64,000 nucleotides of DNA from Lunatibacter salilacus (GTDB lineage: Bacteria > Bacteroidota > Bacteroidia > Cytophagales > Cyclobacteriaceae): contig NZ_VOLC01000001.1 in NCBI RefSeq assembly GCF_009797935.1, positions 248,001 through 312,000 on the forward strand, read 5' to 3'. The position numbers and the translations under genes are program-made. This document shows, one piece after another, positions 62,445 to 64,000 of this stretch. Position 1 is the stretch's first letter. Each line of letters opens with the position of its first letter. The notes under the pieces are model-generated. The model worked only from the letters and a program-made list of their open reading frames with translations, searched no databases and was not told the origin of the DNA.

Positions 62445-64000
62445 ATGCAAAGCTTCAGAACTGAAATAGAGAACCCCATAGTAGAGAAAGATATCATTGA
62501 ATTGGAGAAAAAAATCGCCCTGTTCAGGGACGGTAAGATAGATGAGGAAAAATTCAGAAGTTTGAGACTTGCCCGTGGAGTTTACGGACAGCGTCAACCG
62601 GGCGTACAAATGATTCGAATCAAATTGCCCTATGGCAAAGTAAGCTCTGAACAGCTGCACAGAATCTCAGATGTATCCGACAAATACTCCACAGGAAGAC
62701 TTCACATTACCACCCGTCAGGATATTCAAATCCATTATGTGAGTTTGGACAGAACGCCGGAACTGTGGGCTGAACTTGAAAAGGATGAAATCACTGTGCG
62801 GGAAGCCTGCGGGAATACTGTTCGAAATGTAACAGCTTCAGAAACGGCGGGAGTGGACCCAAAAGAGCCCTTTGACGTGACTCCGTATGCAGACGCGACA
62901 TTTAGATATATGTTAAGAAATCCCATCTGTCAAGAAATGGGACGGAAATTCAAAATCAGCTTTTCATCCAGTGATGACGATACCGCTCTTGCTTATCTGC
63001 ATGATTTAGGTTTTATCCCAAAACTTAAAGTAGAAAACGGTACTCAAATCCGAGGTTTTAAAGTGCTGTTAGGAGGCGGGCTTGGTTCCCAACCTAGGCA
63101 TGCTGACCCAGTATATGAATTTTTGCCTACAGATCAGCTGATACCTTTCACTGTGGCCGTACTTCGAATCTTTGACCGTTTCGGAGAGCGTGCTAAAAGA
63201 ATGAAAGCCCGGATGAAATTCCTGATAAGTTCCATGGGATTAGCTGAGTTTTTGGCGATGGTGGAGGAAGAAAAAGGTGCACTTCCTCATCAAACTTATC
63301 CCATAGACCATGAATCCTATGAGCGGAAGCAAAGTTTGCCTAATCCGCCTGTTTTAAATGTCGCTGAGCCTTCGGACATTTCCTACGAAAGGTGGAAGAC
63401 AACGAATATATTTCCCCAAAAACAAGACGGCTTTGTGACCTTGGGCATAAAGGTGAAATTGGGTGACTTCCGTACAGATGTAGCGCGCAAGTTGGCTGAT
63501 TTGGTTAAATCCTATGCCAATAACGAAGTACGCTTTACGCTAAGACAAAATATTATCATTCGGGATGTTAAGAAAGAACTTATTCCCTTCTTCTATCAAG
63601 AGCTGAAAAAATTGGGCATGGCTGATTATGGCTATAACACTGTTGGTGACATCACCGCTTGCCCTGGTACGGATACCTGTAACTTAGGTATTGCCAGCAG
63701 TACGGGAGCTGCTGAGATCCTTGAAGAAGTCATCTACAACGAATATCCCAAATACCTATTAAACAGCGACCTGAATATTAAAATTTCCGGTTGTATGAAC
63801 GCTTGTGGACAGCACAATATGGCTTCAATTGGCTATCAGGGCATGTCCATCAAAGTAGGTAAATCAGTGCTTCCTGCCCTGCAAGTTTTACTTGGAGGAG
63901 CTACCTTGGGCAATGGTGTTGGGATTTTCTCCGATAAAGTGATCAAAATACCTTCCAAAAGAGGGCCTCAATCACTACGGGTATTGCTAGATGACTATGA
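62445..64000 (+). CDS. Sulfite/nitrite reductase hemoprotein (cut by window edge)
   Basis: ATG at 62445 (MQSFRTEIENPIVEKDIIEL) opens a frame that stays open to the right edge, so at least 518 residues. It has the ferredoxin-like half domains (VQMIRIKLPYGKVSSEQL, STGRLHITTRQDIQIHYV) and the second pair later (VRFTLRQNIIIRDV). The [4Fe-4S]-sirohaem motifs are ACPGTDTC (Cys-x5-Cys) and SGCMNACGQH (Cys-x3-Cys). It reduces sulfite to sulfide with six electrons; the cysH neighbour favours sulfite over nitrite. 70 bases after cysH, same operon. Confidence 0.92.
   Translation, partial: MQSFRTEIENPIVEKDIIELEKKIALFRDGKIDEEKFRSLRLARGVYGQRQPGVQMIRIKLPYGKVSSEQLHRISDVSDKYSTGRLHITTRQDIQIHYVSLDRTPELWAELEKDEITVREACGNTVRNVTASETAGVDPKEPFDVTPYADATFRYMLRNPICQEMGRKFKISFSSSDDDTALAYLHDLGFIPKLKVENGTQIRGFKVLLGGGLGSQPRHADPVYEFLPTDQLIPFTVAVLRIFDRFGERAKRMKARMKFLISSMGLAEFLAMVEEEKGALPHQTYPIDHESYERKQSLPNPPVLNVAEPSDISYERWKTTNIFPQKQDGFVTLGIKVKLGDFRTDVARKLADLVKSYANNEVRFTLRQNIIIRDVKKELIPFFYQELKKLGMADYGYNTVGDITACPGTDTCNLGIASSTGAAEILEEVIYNEYPKYLLNSDLNIKISGCMNACGQHNMASIGYQGMSIKVGKSVLPALQVLLGGATLGNGVGIFSDKVIKIPSKRGPQSLRVLLDDY

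Overview
The window is a bacterial chromosome segment from a Bacteroidota, most likely a member of the Cyclobacteriaceae (Algoriphagus/Cyclobacterium type). The grounds are two SusC/SusD pairs, DUF4221-like lipoproteins, TAnnTTTG-type promoter boxes, carotenoid genes of the flexirubin/zeaxanthin-making relatives, and lipobox or Tat-type signals on many exported proteins. The taxon is inferred from gene content only; no rRNA gene is present.

Layout. (1) 1-6000 is an accessory and repeat region. It holds two DUF4221-like lipoprotein genes in direct repeat (the first cut by the window edge) separated by a GNAT acetyltransferase and a tiny overlapping gene. Next come clusters of REP-like palindromes around a REP-associated tyrosine transposase (RAYT), which is split by an IS3-family element with intact inverted repeats and a 4-bp target duplication. 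(2) 6081-24207, all on the minus strand, is a carbohydrate locus. In transcription order it holds SusC-SusD, SusC-SusD, a lipoprotein propeller dehydrogenase with a cytochrome c tail, a DUF1080 3-keto-glycoside-type lipoprotein, a DUF4432 epimerase-like protein, a cupin isomerase, a TIM-barrel isomerase and a Gfo/Idh/MocA oxidoreductase. There is no classical glycoside hydrolase, so cleavage by oxidation and elimination through 3-keto sugars is the best reading. (3) 24483-29658, also minus, is a Planctomycete-like set: a cytochrome-bearing DUF1549/DUF1553 membrane protein, a DUF1501 lipoprotein and a Tat-type propeller protein. A 20-bp operator-like motif (two 10-bp direct repeats) lies upstream of both SusC genes and of the DUF1549 gene, joining regions 2 and 3 into one apparent regulon.

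(4) 29975-33782 holds deoC, an orphan protein, a DUF4286 protein, and a carotenoid cluster (CruF-like protein and CrtZ) followed directly by a MerR/B12-binding regulator that keeps the residues of CarH/LitR photoreceptors. (5) 34003-41108, plus strand, holds a second propeller-cytochrome dehydrogenase, a CBM9-like protein, an exported RidA, a Tat-type SelA-like PLP enzyme, an exported amidohydrolase and a GH43 arabinofuranosidase-like enzyme. (6) 41362-43815, minus, holds a GMC oxidoreductase and its gluconate-dehydrogenase-subunit-3 partner, the likely sugar 3-oxidising complex for the locus.

(7) 43975-64000 is mostly core and stress functions: TesA-like esterase with the YbbA/YbbP ABC system, a DUF4143 ATPase behind three 32-bp repeats, a MarR-YceI-dioxygenase-esterase operon of the MhqR kind, proline catabolic PruA, a PemK/MazF toxin-antitoxin pair, an ArsR-YjjG pair, PafA phosphatase, HtpG, and an Rrf2-CysH-sulfite reductase assimilatory sulfur cluster that runs off the right edge.
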